From Diaphorobacter caeni (GTDB lineage Bacteria > Pseudomonadota > Gammaproteobacteria > Burkholderiales > Burkholderiaceae_C), in NCBI RefSeq assembly GCF_015354245.1, contig NZ_JADKYZ010000009.1, forward strand, positions 124,001 to 188,000: a stretch of 64,000 nucleotides of DNA. The letters are read 5' to 3'. Of the stretch, positions 56,124 through 64,000 are shown one piece after another (position 1 is the stretch's first letter; each line of letters begins with the position of its first letter). The translations under genes were made by a program, and so were the position numbers. Under the pieces are notes generated by a model. The model had not been told where the DNA came from and ran no database searches. It saw only the letters and a list, made by a program, of their open reading frames with translations.

Positions 56124-59100
56124 CTATGGTAAAAAAATAATTCCGTTGTCCATCCCTTTACCTGACTCTAGAATTGTCACAAACTCCTCATTTCCATTAG
56201 GCAACTTTTTACCAACATATGTAACACCATCACCCCTATATATCTCCATGGGAGGTTGATCCTTTTTCAAAGTTCCCTGCCCTACATGGACCAGTCGCCC
56301 TTCTTGCTTCATTTTCTCAATATCTTTTAGCATGTCAATACCCTCACCGTCCTTCCATTTTGGATATTTCTTTCCGAGTAATTTCTCCAAAATTCCCTTA
56401 TGACGAATGAAGTGATCTTTGAAATTTTTACCTGGCGTTATGCTGCACGTAAACGCCCAAGGGTCGATCCAAGAAATAGGATTCGGCGAATAGCTCCCTA
56501 AATTGCTCCCCCCAGCCAACCCAATCGGATCCGGGCACACAAACCTTCCGATGTCCGCATCGTAGTACCGGAACGTGTTGTAATGCAGCCCCGTTTCCCT
56601 GTCCAGATACTGCCCCTGGAACCTTAGGTTCTGCTGCTTTTCATCCGGCGTGCTTGGGCTATCGCCTTCATCCAAGGGATGAACCGCATCCCCGCCCAGC
56701 GTTCTAGCTTCCCACTCCTCCGATACTGTGGAACCCCACGTCTTGTAGCTAGCCTGCCAGATCACCTGACCTTGGGCGTTAGCCAGTTCCTGGGGCATGC
56801 CGACCTGGTCGGTGTGAAAGTAGTAGACATTGCACAGCCGCGCGTAGTCATCTGTTCCAGTTTTGCGTGCGGCATTCGGTGACGGGCTCAGTGCTTGCCA
56901 GTACTGGGCTTCGAGGGAGTCGTTTGCGGCTGGTGGTTGCAGCCCTGAAGGCGTGTCCGTCGTCGATCTGTTGCCCGTTTCGATTTCGCCCAACGCCGGA
57001 TCATCTGTCGTCCCTAACCCGCCCCACTCCGTGCTCTCGCCATCCGCATCCAATCGCGCCAGTGGCACGTAGCTGTCCGGCTCATACACGTAGCTGATGA
57101 TGGCGCTGCCCCTGCGCTCTTCGATCAGGCGCATGCCTTCCCAGATAAACACGGTCTTGCCAAAGCTGTCGTGCTTGGCAACGCGTCTGCCGATGGCGTC
57201 GTAGTCGAAGCGCGTGGTCTGCGTGGTGGCGTTTTCGGTGCCGGGACGCCTTGTCGTAGTGACTTCCACGAGATTGTTTTCTTCGTCCCACACGAAGCTC
57301 TGGTCCGTGTGTTTGCCGCTTAGCTTGCGGATCAGCCGTGCATGGCCGTCGTAGAAGTAGCGCTTGTCTTCGAACACCCGCACAAGGTTGTCGCGCACGT
57401 AGCCACGTTGCGAGAGCGCCGTGCTTCGTTGCACCGCCTGCTGCGTGGCGCTGTCCTGGATGTTGCCTGCGGGGTCGTAGCCGAAGCTTTCATTGGCGGC
57501 TTGCGGCAGGGCGTTGCGCACGCCTTGCAGTGCGCCGTGCTGGGTCTGCAAGATGCGTCCGGTGGCATCGTATTGGTGGGCGGTGTCACCCTGCAGACTG
57601 TGGCGGCTGGCGCGCAGCTCACCTGCCTTGTCGTATCGCCAGGCCTTGACGAGACCTTGCAGCCCGCCGCGTGACGCGGCGCTGGAGGCGGGTTGGGTCA
57701 AGCTGTCCAATGTCTCTTGCCACGCCTTGGCACCGGGGTCCCTGGGGCCGAATGGCTGGGTCGTCAGCGTGCCCGACCGGCTCCACGCACCGGTCATGCG
57801 CCCTACCGGGTCGTAGGTATATCGTGTGTGAGCTCGGCCTTGGGTGCGCAGGGTTTCCTGATGCAGCTCGTCGCGCTCGATGTCGCAGATGAGCTGGTGT
57901 ACCGCTTGGGCATCAGGCGCAGTCTTGCTGCGCTGGCTCAAATTGATCTGGTGAAGATGGCCCGATCCATAGTACAGATAGTTGAGCGCCCGCACACCGT
58001 CACGTGTAGCGATGTCCGGAAGTTCTGTCTGGGTGCGGTTGCCAAGCGGATCATGGCTGTGGCGCAGTGTGTGCGACTGGCCGCTTGCATGGTCCGTGGC
58101 CGTTTCTGCGATGAGGTTGCCGACGTTGTCGTATACGAACTGGTTGATGTGCAACAGCACCAGCTCCGGTGCATCTCCAGCAGCCGAACTTGCGGCAGAC
58201 ACCTTCAGCTTGCTTGCACGGGTCAGTTGATCCAGTGCGTCATATTGGTAGTGATAGTGGTGCGAGGCCGTGCGCTTTTGCACCAGTCGCCCCGCATCAT
58301 CACGCAGAAGCTCCGTGCGTCTCGCATGCTTACTTGAGCCAGAATCGATGGATTCCGGGTGATCGCCCCAGCCAGCTATTTCAGGGGTTTGGCCCTGCAC
58401 CGTCTTTGCGGAGCCACTGTGGACGTCATCCCCAATACCGGCGTGATGGGTGACTGCTGTGGGCCAGCCATTGCGGTCATACTCCACGGTGACGCGTTGG
58501 CCGCCCACACGATGCTCTTGCACAAGGCGGTCGGCGTCGTCGTATTCAAAGGCGAACGATTCGCCGTTTTCATTCACTAGTTGGGACAAGCGCAGTGCGG
58601 CGTCGTAAGCCAGTGCTACCTGACGATTTTCCGCATCGACGCGATCAAGCAACTGGCTGCGTCGGTTGTAGTGGTACCGGGTAGAACGACTCAGCGGATC
58701 GTTGATGGTGACCAGTCGCCCCGCACCGTCGTAGTCGTAACTCCAGTGCGCCCCATCCGGCTGCGAGACACTGCGCAGCTGACCCAAGGCATCGTGGATC
58801 TCGCGCGTCACATTACCAGCGGCGTCGCGTTGCGACTGGCGGTTACCCCAGCCGTCGTACTCATATGTGGTGGTGCGGCCGGAGCAATCGGTATAGCTGG
58901 TCAGAAGTGCCCGCTCATCCCAGCGCAGGCGCTTGATACCGCCCTTGGCGTCTTCAATTTGTAGCGGTAGGCCGCGCTTGTCATAGACATACGTCGTGGT
59001 GTGACCATCCGGCTCGGTGATGCTGGTGGTGTTTCCGCGTTCATCGTATGTGAAAACCGTCGCCGCACCGGATGCATCCGTGATCTGCCAGGGAGCTCCC

Positions 59101-60902
59101 AGCTCGGTCCACAACGTGACTTCTCTTCTGCCCAACGTGTCGGTGACAACGCTGGGCATGCCGAGCGTGTCGTAGGTGCACTCTTCGGTTTGCCCCTCAG
59201 GCAAAGTAACGCGGCTGCACAGATGCAGATCGTTGTATTCAAACCGCCATCGCGACCGCAACGGGTCGGTGTAGCACTCGGTCTCGTAGTCGGCGTTCCA
59301 TTTCCATTCGCTGACCCGACCCAACTGGTCCGTGACTACCGTGTTGCCGGAGGCTCCTGGCCGAGAGGGCAACTCATACTGGACTTCGTAAGTTTCACCA
59401 TCGTTCGTCCAGTGCCGTGTGACGCGCGGGCGATCAGCGAATGCCTGCCATTCATAGTGACATTCGAGCCCGGCTGCATCAGCGTGCATGCAAAGCAGCC
59501 CGGACTCCTCATACGCAAAATGTCTGACGACTTCGCCCTGCCGGTTACGAATCTGCGCAAGCTGCCCGCGATCCGTATAGTCATAGCTCACCAGCACGCC
59601 CGGAGTCTCTCCAGGGGCTCCCGTCGCCAGCCGTATTTGCCGAACCCGTTGGCTAAAGCCTTCATAGTCGAGTGCGACCAGACGACCGGTGTTATCGGCA
59701 ATGGTTTGCAGCCGCCCGTCGTCATCGCGCGAGAAATGCTGGAAGTTGGCATTGCCGTCTTCGATACGCTCCAACCAGAGCGACTGCACCGCGACTTCGC
59801 CAGTTGCCTCCTCTTCGAACAGATAGAAGTAGCCGCCGAGCTTTTGAAGCAGATAACGGCCGCCCTCGGTCTTGCACAGCCAAAGGCCTTCGACAGGGTT
59901 GTAGACCGCTGTACCGGCATCCAGATCTTGGAAGCGCGTCTCGCGTGCGGTCTCGTCGATGAAGACGATCTCGCGGACAAGGCCTTCGCGCGGCCGTATC
60001 TGGAGTTGGATTTCAAAGCCCGTGCTCCAGCCCATGCCGAGGCTTGTGCTTGTGCGCCTGTCATGGCTGCCGTAGAAACGGCTCCAGACAAACGGCAATG
60101 CGCCGGGAAGGGAAATGTCCGCGTCTTCAAAAAGAAACTTGATGCCTGTGGCTGCGTGAACCGGATTGCCAAAAGTCTGCGACGCCAAGCCATAGGCACT
60201 CCAGCCTGCATTGCCTGCCGTGGCCAGCAGGCAAGGCAAAGAGGCCTTCGCCTTCCACGCATTGCGCAGGCATTTCACCGCATTTTTCAGATTGCGCAAC
60301 TCAATGAGGAAGACGGCGGCGCGCAGCAGGAACGGTACCTCGTCCGCTACTTCTCTTACGCGCGCCGTCGGGCCGCCGATGAAGACGTTGGGCGAGCCCT
60401 CTGCGATCTGGGCGCCGCAGGTGGTCTTTTCCGTCTTTCGGGATGCCACACAGCCGTTGACGAAGACAATTTCAGAGCCCTCTGCCAGAAAGACGGTAGG
60501 GCTGTCCTTGCTGCATACCGCAACGTCAAACGGAATATCCGCTGAGGCACGGGCGGCCCCTGTAGACTTGGAGTTGACGAAAACGTCCAGCGATGCGGTT
60601 GATATTTCGCCGGTGATAGTCAATTTTTCCGGAACCAACCAATCGGCGAGTTTGTCTCCTAACGAACCGCCCAAATACCCACCAACGAATTTGGCAGCAC
60701 CGACCGTCAAAACGACGGCCAAGGGGGCCCCTACACCGACGGTTGCCCCCGAGAGAGCTAGTCCGGCCGTAGCTACTGCGCCAACCACCGCAGCACCAAC
60801 AACACCGCCTACAACCGTTCCGACAAACTTGGCCAGAAAGCGCGCGGTCGCATTGGTGTGCGCGATGGGGTCATGCAATCGAGCTGCTGGACTGACTTTC
60901 AT
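56124..60902 (-). CDS. prePAAR Rhs effector of a type VI secretion system
   Basis: 1592 residues. A prePAAR motif AARLHDPIAHT (6-16) and two hydrophobic stretches (about 24-75) precede a PAAR-like domain (about 95-185). A linker helix, then the Rhs/YD-repeat barrel (about 240-1470) with many GRL.....D..GR-type repeats follows, ending at RYYDADIGRFVCPDPIGL. The tip (about 1482-1592) starts AFTCSITPGKNFKDHFIRHK and includes RLVHVGQGTLKKDQPPMEIY and GDGVTYVGKKLPNGNEEFVT. The tip is small and mixed-charge, like secreted nucleases, but I cannot name it. It would be loaded on VgrG with the help of the Eag protein upstream and delivered into rival cells. Confidence 0.93.
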   Translation of the reverse strand: MKVSPAARLHDPIAHTNATARFLAKFVGTVVGGVVGAAVVGAVATAGLALSGATVGVGAPLAVVLTVGAAKFVGGYLGGSLGDKLADWLVPEKLTITGEISTASLDVFVNSKSTGAARASADIPFDVAVCSKDSPTVFLAEGSEIVFVNGCVASRKTEKTTCGAQIAEGSPNVFIGGPTARVREVADEVPFLLRAAVFLIELRNLKNAVKCLRNAWKAKASLPCLLATAGNAGWSAYGLASQTFGNPVHAATGIKFLFEDADISLPGALPFVWSRFYGSHDRRTSTSLGMGWSTGFEIQLQIRPREGLVREIVFIDETARETRFQDLDAGTAVYNPVEGLWLCKTEGGRYLLQKLGGYFYLFEEEATGEVAVQSLWLERIEDGNANFQHFSRDDDGRLQTIADNTGRLVALDYEGFSQRVRQIRLATGAPGETPGVLVSYDYTDRGQLAQIRNRQGEVVRHFAYEESGLLCMHADAAGLECHYEWQAFADRPRVTRHWTNDGETYEVQYELPSRPGASGNTVVTDQLGRVSEWKWNADYETECYTDPLRSRWRFEYNDLHLCSRVTLPEGQTEECTYDTLGMPSVVTDTLGRREVTLWTELGAPWQITDASGAATVFTYDERGNTTSITEPDGHTTTYVYDKRGLPLQIEDAKGGIKRLRWDERALLTSYTDCSGRTTTYEYDGWGNRQSQRDAAGNVTREIHDALGQLRSVSQPDGAHWSYDYDGAGRLVTINDPLSRSTRYHYNRRSQLLDRVDAENRQVALAYDAALRLSQLVNENGESFAFEYDDADRLVQEHRVGGQRVTVEYDRNGWPTAVTHHAGIGDDVHSGSAKTVQGQTPEIAGWGDHPESIDSGSSKHARRTELLRDDAGRLVQKRTASHHYHYQYDALDQLTRASKLKVSAASSAAGDAPELVLLHINQFVYDNVGNLIAETATDHASGQSHTLRHSHDPLGNRTQTELPDIATRDGVRALNYLYYGSGHLHQINLSQRSKTAPDAQAVHQLICDIERDELHQETLRTQGRAHTRYTYDPVGRMTGAWSRSGTLTTQPFGPRDPGAKAWQETLDSLTQPASSAASRGGLQGLVKAWRYDKAGELRASRHSLQGDTAHQYDATGRILQTQHGALQGVRNALPQAANESFGYDPAGNIQDSATQQAVQRSTALSQRGYVRDNLVRVFEDKRYFYDGHARLIRKLSGKHTDQSFVWDEENNLVEVTTTRRPGTENATTQTTRFDYDAIGRRVAKHDSFGKTVFIWEGMRLIEERRGSAIISYVYEPDSYVPLARLDADGESTEWGGLGTTDDPALGEIETGNRSTTDTPSGLQPPAANDSLEAQYWQALSPSPNAARKTGTDDYARLCNVYYFHTDQVGMPQELANAQGQVIWQASYKTWGSTVSEEWEARTLGGDAVHPLDEGDSPSTPDEKQQNLRFQGQYLDRETGLHYNTFRYYDADIGRFVCPDPIGLAGGSNLGSYSPNPISWIDPWAFTCSITPGKNFKDHFIRHKGILEKLLGKKYPKWKDGEGIDMLKDIEKMKQEGRLVHVGQGTLKKDQPPMEIYRGDGVTYVGKKLPNGNEEFVTILESGKGMDNGIIFLP

Positions 60903-60913
60903 GCCCTACCCGT

Positions 60914-61339
60914 TCAGAATTGGAAACTGCCGAGCGTGAACTGCCAGCTCTGTTCGTCTTCGGCGTCGAAGGGGAGCGCCGACGTCATCGCAAGCACCAG
61001 AATTTGCCCGGTGCGCGGAACAATGAGAATGGCTTGCCTCTGATGCATCTTCACGCCGTTTTGCTTGTACTCGAACGCGATCTCGATGGCTTCGGCAGCG
61101 TTGCGTTCGACATTCACGTTCAAAGTACGTCTGGCGTGCAATTTGAATCCCGCCATCTGCGCCTGCAGGCTCTTGAGCTGGCGACTGACATATGCATCCA
61201 GTGTCTCCTGCGGCTGAAGCAGATCTCGCGAGATCACGACATTGAGGCCATCGCCGCTCTTGGTTCCCAGCAGATTGACGGATTGATCAATCAGTCCATC
61301 CGGCACTTCAATGCTTCCCTCATTGAATACATACTTCAT
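60914..61339 (-). CDS. Eag-family T6SS chaperone (DcrB/DUF1795)
   Basis: 141 residues starting MKYVFNEGSIEVPDGLIDQS. The pattern NVVISRDLLQPQETLDAYVS and HQRQAILIVPRTGQILVLAM is that of DUF1795 Eag proteins, which shield the transmembrane helices of prePAAR effectors before secretion. It ends 11 bp before the Rhs gene, which has such helices, so the pairing is strong. It is cytoplasmic. Confidence 0.9.
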   Translation of the reverse strand: MKYVFNEGSIEVPDGLIDQSVNLLGTKSGDGLNVVISRDLLQPQETLDAYVSRQLKSLQAQMAGFKLHARRTLNVNVERNAAEAIEIAFEYKQNGVKMHQRQAILIVPRTGQILVLAMTSALPFDAEDEQSWQFTLGSFQF

Positions 61340-61425
61340 TTCTCAAACTCCGCATTTCATGAAAACGCCCAGTCACCAAGCCCTGACACTGGTTCAATCT
61401 CGAGGCCCAACAGATTCGACCTTGG

Positions 61426-62301
61426 TCAGCGCTTCTGCCCAGCCGGGACGACGACCTTTTCGCCTCTGGCTCGCATCTGGTCACGCACAACCTCGGGTGA
61501 ATCAGGCGGCCATTTCATGCCCTTGGCTACGAGCTGCTCGCGCAACTGCTCGAACTGTGCTCGCAATGGTCCTGGCTGCAAACGCTCCAAGCGGAGTTTC
61601 ATCGACCAACCCACAGTGACGCCATTCACCGTATAGGTATCGACCTTCGCACCTTGTTGCACCAAGTACTGTGCAATGTGAGGGTTCTGCGACGTCATTG
61701 AGTCGTACAGAGCCGACCCTCCAATGCGATCACGCGCATTGATATCAGCGCCCCGCTGCAGGAGCAGTTTCACCATATCCAAAGCAAACGCATTACCCGA
61801 ACGAGCGGCCTTCTGCAGCAGGGTCATGCTGCCTCCCGCGGTATTGTTGGGAGACATGCCACCGTCCAGCATGGCCTGAAGCAGCTTCAAGCCCAGAGTG
61901 TCATCGGGGTTCTTGCGGCTCATGAAAGCGAAGTCGAGCGGGCTGCCGAAATCCTTGATCGGCTGTGCCGACGGATCAGCACCCAGCGACACCAAGGTTT
62001 TCACCGCTTCCATATTGAGCTGATCCGGCTGGATCGCAAACCACAGCAGCGTCATGTCTTGCCGACCCGCCTGGTTCAGGTTCTGACCCGCCGCCAATTG
62101 CCGCAGACGCGCCATGTCCTTGGACTGGATGGCCTGTGCCATCTCCAACATGCGACCATCAAAAAATTGCTCGGGGTTTGTGGTTTTCATTCGTTGACCC
62201 ATTCCATGAACGTTCCATCCCACGGCCACTGTGCCAAGCACCAGCAGCGACTTGCAGCATTGGCGGCGAACGGGGGACAAACTTGGTGTTGTTGGCTTCA
62301 T
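61426..62301 (-). CDS. ankyrin-repeat protein, probable immunity to the lipase effector
   Basis: 291 residues from the ATG at 62301. A signal-like hydrophobic segment (CCKSLLVLGTVAVGWNVHG) is followed by ankyrin repeats, for example DMTLLWFAIQPDQLNMEAVK with TLVSLGADPSAQ, SMTLLQKAARSGNAFALDMV with KLLLQRGADINARD, and SALYDSMTSQNPHIAQYLVQ. Ankyrin proteins exported to the periplasm are known partners of type VI lipase effectors. It follows the lipase stop by five bases. The pairing is inference from position. Confidence 0.83.
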   Translation of the reverse strand: MKPTTPSLSPVRRQCCKSLLVLGTVAVGWNVHGMGQRMKTTNPEQFFDGRMLEMAQAIQSKDMARLRQLAAGQNLNQAGRQDMTLLWFAIQPDQLNMEAVKTLVSLGADPSAQPIKDFGSPLDFAFMSRKNPDDTLGLKLLQAMLDGGMSPNNTAGGSMTLLQKAARSGNAFALDMVKLLLQRGADINARDRIGGSALYDSMTSQNPHIAQYLVQQGAKVDTYTVNGVTVGWSMKLRLERLQPGPLRAQFEQLREQLVAKGMKWPPDSPEVVRDQMRARGEKVVVPAGQKR

Positions 62302-62306
62302 AAGAC

Positions 62307-64000
62307 TCAATGCTTCGGCGCCGCAGAATTGACTTGCTGCATGCTTCCAGAAGTGGCACTTTCAAGGGCGCTGACCGATTGGTCAATGCCATGGCGTGCG
62401 ATCGGACTGCCCGTGCCTGGCAAAGTATGCGGCACCCCTACTGCGTTCGGCATAGCTGCAGCCAGACCCACCTTGCCCGCTCCGGCTGCCACGGCGCCCG
62501 GGATGCCCCCTACTTGGCCACCAACGGCCATCGCGCCCAATGTGCCGCTGACACTCTGTTCCTGCGCACCAGTCAGCACATCTCCATCAATGCGATATGC
62601 CTGAATATTCTCCGTGCCTGGCACATGTACCGTACCACCATATTTTTCAACCGTTCCGCTATTGAGTCCCGCAGCGTTGAACGTCGTGGCTGACTGGCCA
62701 CTCGCGCGCGACGCTGCGGACGCCATGCCACCGCCAAGCGAATGGCCAGTGAAATCCACATTGGCACCAGAATCTTTTACTTTGTTGCCGACATCTACTG
62801 CACTCCGGTAATAGTCGGAGTCCAGCCCCACGCCCTGCGCCCCATTGTTCTTCCAGTCTTCCAGTTCCTTCATACGGGTCCCGCGGAATGCCACTACCGG
62901 CTTGGCATCAGGCCCAAGCACGGCCGGATCGGGCTCATACACTTGGGTGCCATATTGGAGATCTTCTGGCCTGAGCCCATATTTCTCCAGCGCCGCAGCA
63001 TCGCCGCTGACATTGTTCCAGCCAGGCGGTGCACCTTCTCCAGGCGCATAGGTGTTCTGCGACAGCTTGGCCATCTGCAACGCATTGCCATTGGTCTCGG
63101 CATCGGCGATGGCTGCCGCCAATTGGTCGCGCTCGGGGCCAGGGGGCATCTGCTCCATCTGCTTCTTGGCATCGGCCAACTGCTGCATCTGCATCGCCAG
63201 TTGCGCCACGGGATCGACAGGAGGTGCTTCCGATCCCACAGGTGCCGCGCAGTTGAGCAGAATTTTTCCGCCGCGTTCGTCGAGTTCATCCGTAAAGCTG
63301 AGCAAGCCCTTCTTGCCCTGCAGCACGATGGTGCCGTCGGCCAGCAGGACGATCGCGGATTCTCCGCAGACCAGCGCGATGCGTTGATTGGCTTTGATGA
63401 AGACATCCTCGGTCTTGCCATGCACCAGCACCGACTTTTCACCGACCAGATTCGCATTGGCTGCAGTCGACGTCACCGACGCGTCCTCCTTGGAGAGGAT
63501 ATTGGTCGCGCCAGTCAACGAATGCGAAATGATGTCCCCCGCCGACACCGTGGTGATCTGTCCTCCGGCGCTGACCTGCGTGACGATGCCGTTCTTCACC
63601 AACTGGGTGTACTGCGCTCCGGTGGTCACCGTCATCGGCCCCTGGGCGCGCATGGACACGCTTTGCCCCGAGCTCACCACCACCGGCTTGGGGCTGATCA
63701 TCGTCTGCCCTTCCGGGCTGACAATGGAGACGATGGGTTTGTCGATTTTTTTGGACAGATCCAGCATGTTCTGGGCATCCGCCAGTGCAGGATCCATGTC
63801 GCTGGACACACTGGATTCACCACCGCCTTCTTCCCCTCCACCCAAGGCCGATGCCGCCGTGTTGACCATGCCCGCGATGCCCGGAATGCTGCCCAGGCCT
63901 CCTGCTCCGCCACCCTTCCCCCCCATGCCACCGACCATGCCGGCGATGCCCATCACTCCTTGCATCAGACCGCTGAAATCGCCGCTCTTGCTCTTGATGG
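62307..64000 (-). CDS. VgrG-like effector with C-terminal lipase domain (cut by window edge)
   Basis: Open across the right edge, 564 residues visible. From the edge: a Gly/Met-rich linker (GIAGMVGGMGGKGGGAGGLG), a beta-rich region resembling the VgrG DUF2345 needle (VGEKSVLVHGKTEDVFIKAN, LVCGESAIVLLADGTIVLQG), a helical linker (about 250-300), then a lipase domain with PVVAFRGTRMKELEDW and the nucleophile motif DFTGHSLGGGMASAAS. The conserved HTLPG-like end and H in ARHGIDQS follow. It is probably a phospholipase-type T6SS effector delivered on the needle. Whether the N-terminus is a complete VgrG lies outside the window. Confidence 0.8.
   Translation of the reverse strand, partial: IKSKSGDFSGLMQGVMGIAGMVGGMGGKGGGAGGLGSIPGIAGMVNTAASALGGGEEGGGESSVSSDMDPALADAQNMLDLSKKIDKPIVSIVSPEGQTMISPKPVVVSSGQSVSMRAQGPMTVTTGAQYTQLVKNGIVTQVSAGGQITTVSAGDIISHSLTGATNILSKEDASVTSTAANANLVGEKSVLVHGKTEDVFIKANQRIALVCGESAIVLLADGTIVLQGKKGLLSFTDELDERGGKILLNCAAPVGSEAPPVDPVAQLAMQMQQLADAKKQMEQMPPGPERDQLAAAIADAETNGNALQMAKLSQNTYAPGEGAPPGWNNVSGDAAALEKYGLRPEDLQYGTQVYEPDPAVLGPDAKPVVAFRGTRMKELEDWKNNGAQGVGLDSDYYRSAVDVGNKVKDSGANVDFTGHSLGGGMASAASRASGQSATTFNAAGLNSGTVEKYGGTVHVPGTENIQAYRIDGDVLTGAQEQSVSGTLGAMAVGGQVGGIPGAVAAGAGKVGLAAAMPNAVGVPHTLPGTGSPIARHGIDQSVSALESATSGSMQQVNSAAPKH

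Overview
The window looks like chromosomal DNA of a GC-rich betaproteobacterium of the Burkholderiales, most likely Comamonadaceae. Three things suggest this: Bug-family (TctC-type) periplasmic receptors, neisserial-type trimeric porins placed beside catabolic operons, and a benzoate/catechol and 3-hydroxyanthranilate gene repertoire next to a type VI secretion Rhs locus. This is inferred from gene content; no rRNA or housekeeping marker is present.

Left arm (1-17.7 kb): aromatic acid catabolism. A LysR regulator diverges from an acyl-CoA dehydrogenase cut by the left edge. A long leftward block then reads, in transcription order, catB, catA, benA, benB, benC, benD, a RidA gene, two aromatic-acid MFS transporters, benE and a pair of dynamin-like GTPases. 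An enoyl-CoA hydratase and a Bug receptor follow. This block takes up benzoate, dihydroxylates it to catechol and opens the ring to cis,cis-muconate. catB carries an apparent one-base frameshift and catC is not present. A CatR/BenM-type LysR gene diverges from catB.

Middle (17.7-49.1 kb): a hipBA module with twin operators, then a mosaic of catabolic operons. One set (nitroreductase, Bug receptor, FAH-family hydrolase, two VOC proteins, D-2-hydroxyacid dehydrogenase, alpha/beta hydrolase, DapA-family lyase, RidA) does not match a pathway I recognise. A TrpXYZ-like ABC transporter with kynureninase follows. Then comes a complete-looking upper aminomuconate operon: 3-hydroxyanthranilate dioxygenase, aminocarboxymuconate-semialdehyde decarboxylase, aminomuconate-semialdehyde dehydrogenase, deaminase, oxalocrotonate decarboxylase and oxopentenoate hydratase. 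Two porins and a secreted LVIVD beta-propeller protein close the region. Six copies of the palindrome TTGGTATACCAA (core GGTATACC) sit in intergenic DNA between 21.5 and 47.4 kb, mostly just upstream of transport or catabolic genes. They look like operators of one FadR/FCD-type GntR regulon.

Right arm (49.1-64 kb, transcribed leftward): a type VI secretion effector island. In order of transcription: a VgrG-like lipase effector cut by the right edge, an ankyrin-repeat protein, an Eag chaperone, a 1592-residue prePAAR Rhs effector and its immunity gene. Behind these lies an array of displaced, partly decayed Rhs C-termini with AT-rich toxin and immunity genes (WHH and LHH nuclease types, a SUKH-like immunity protein) and a dead, truncated IS5-like element.

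No tRNA, rRNA or CRISPR array was seen.
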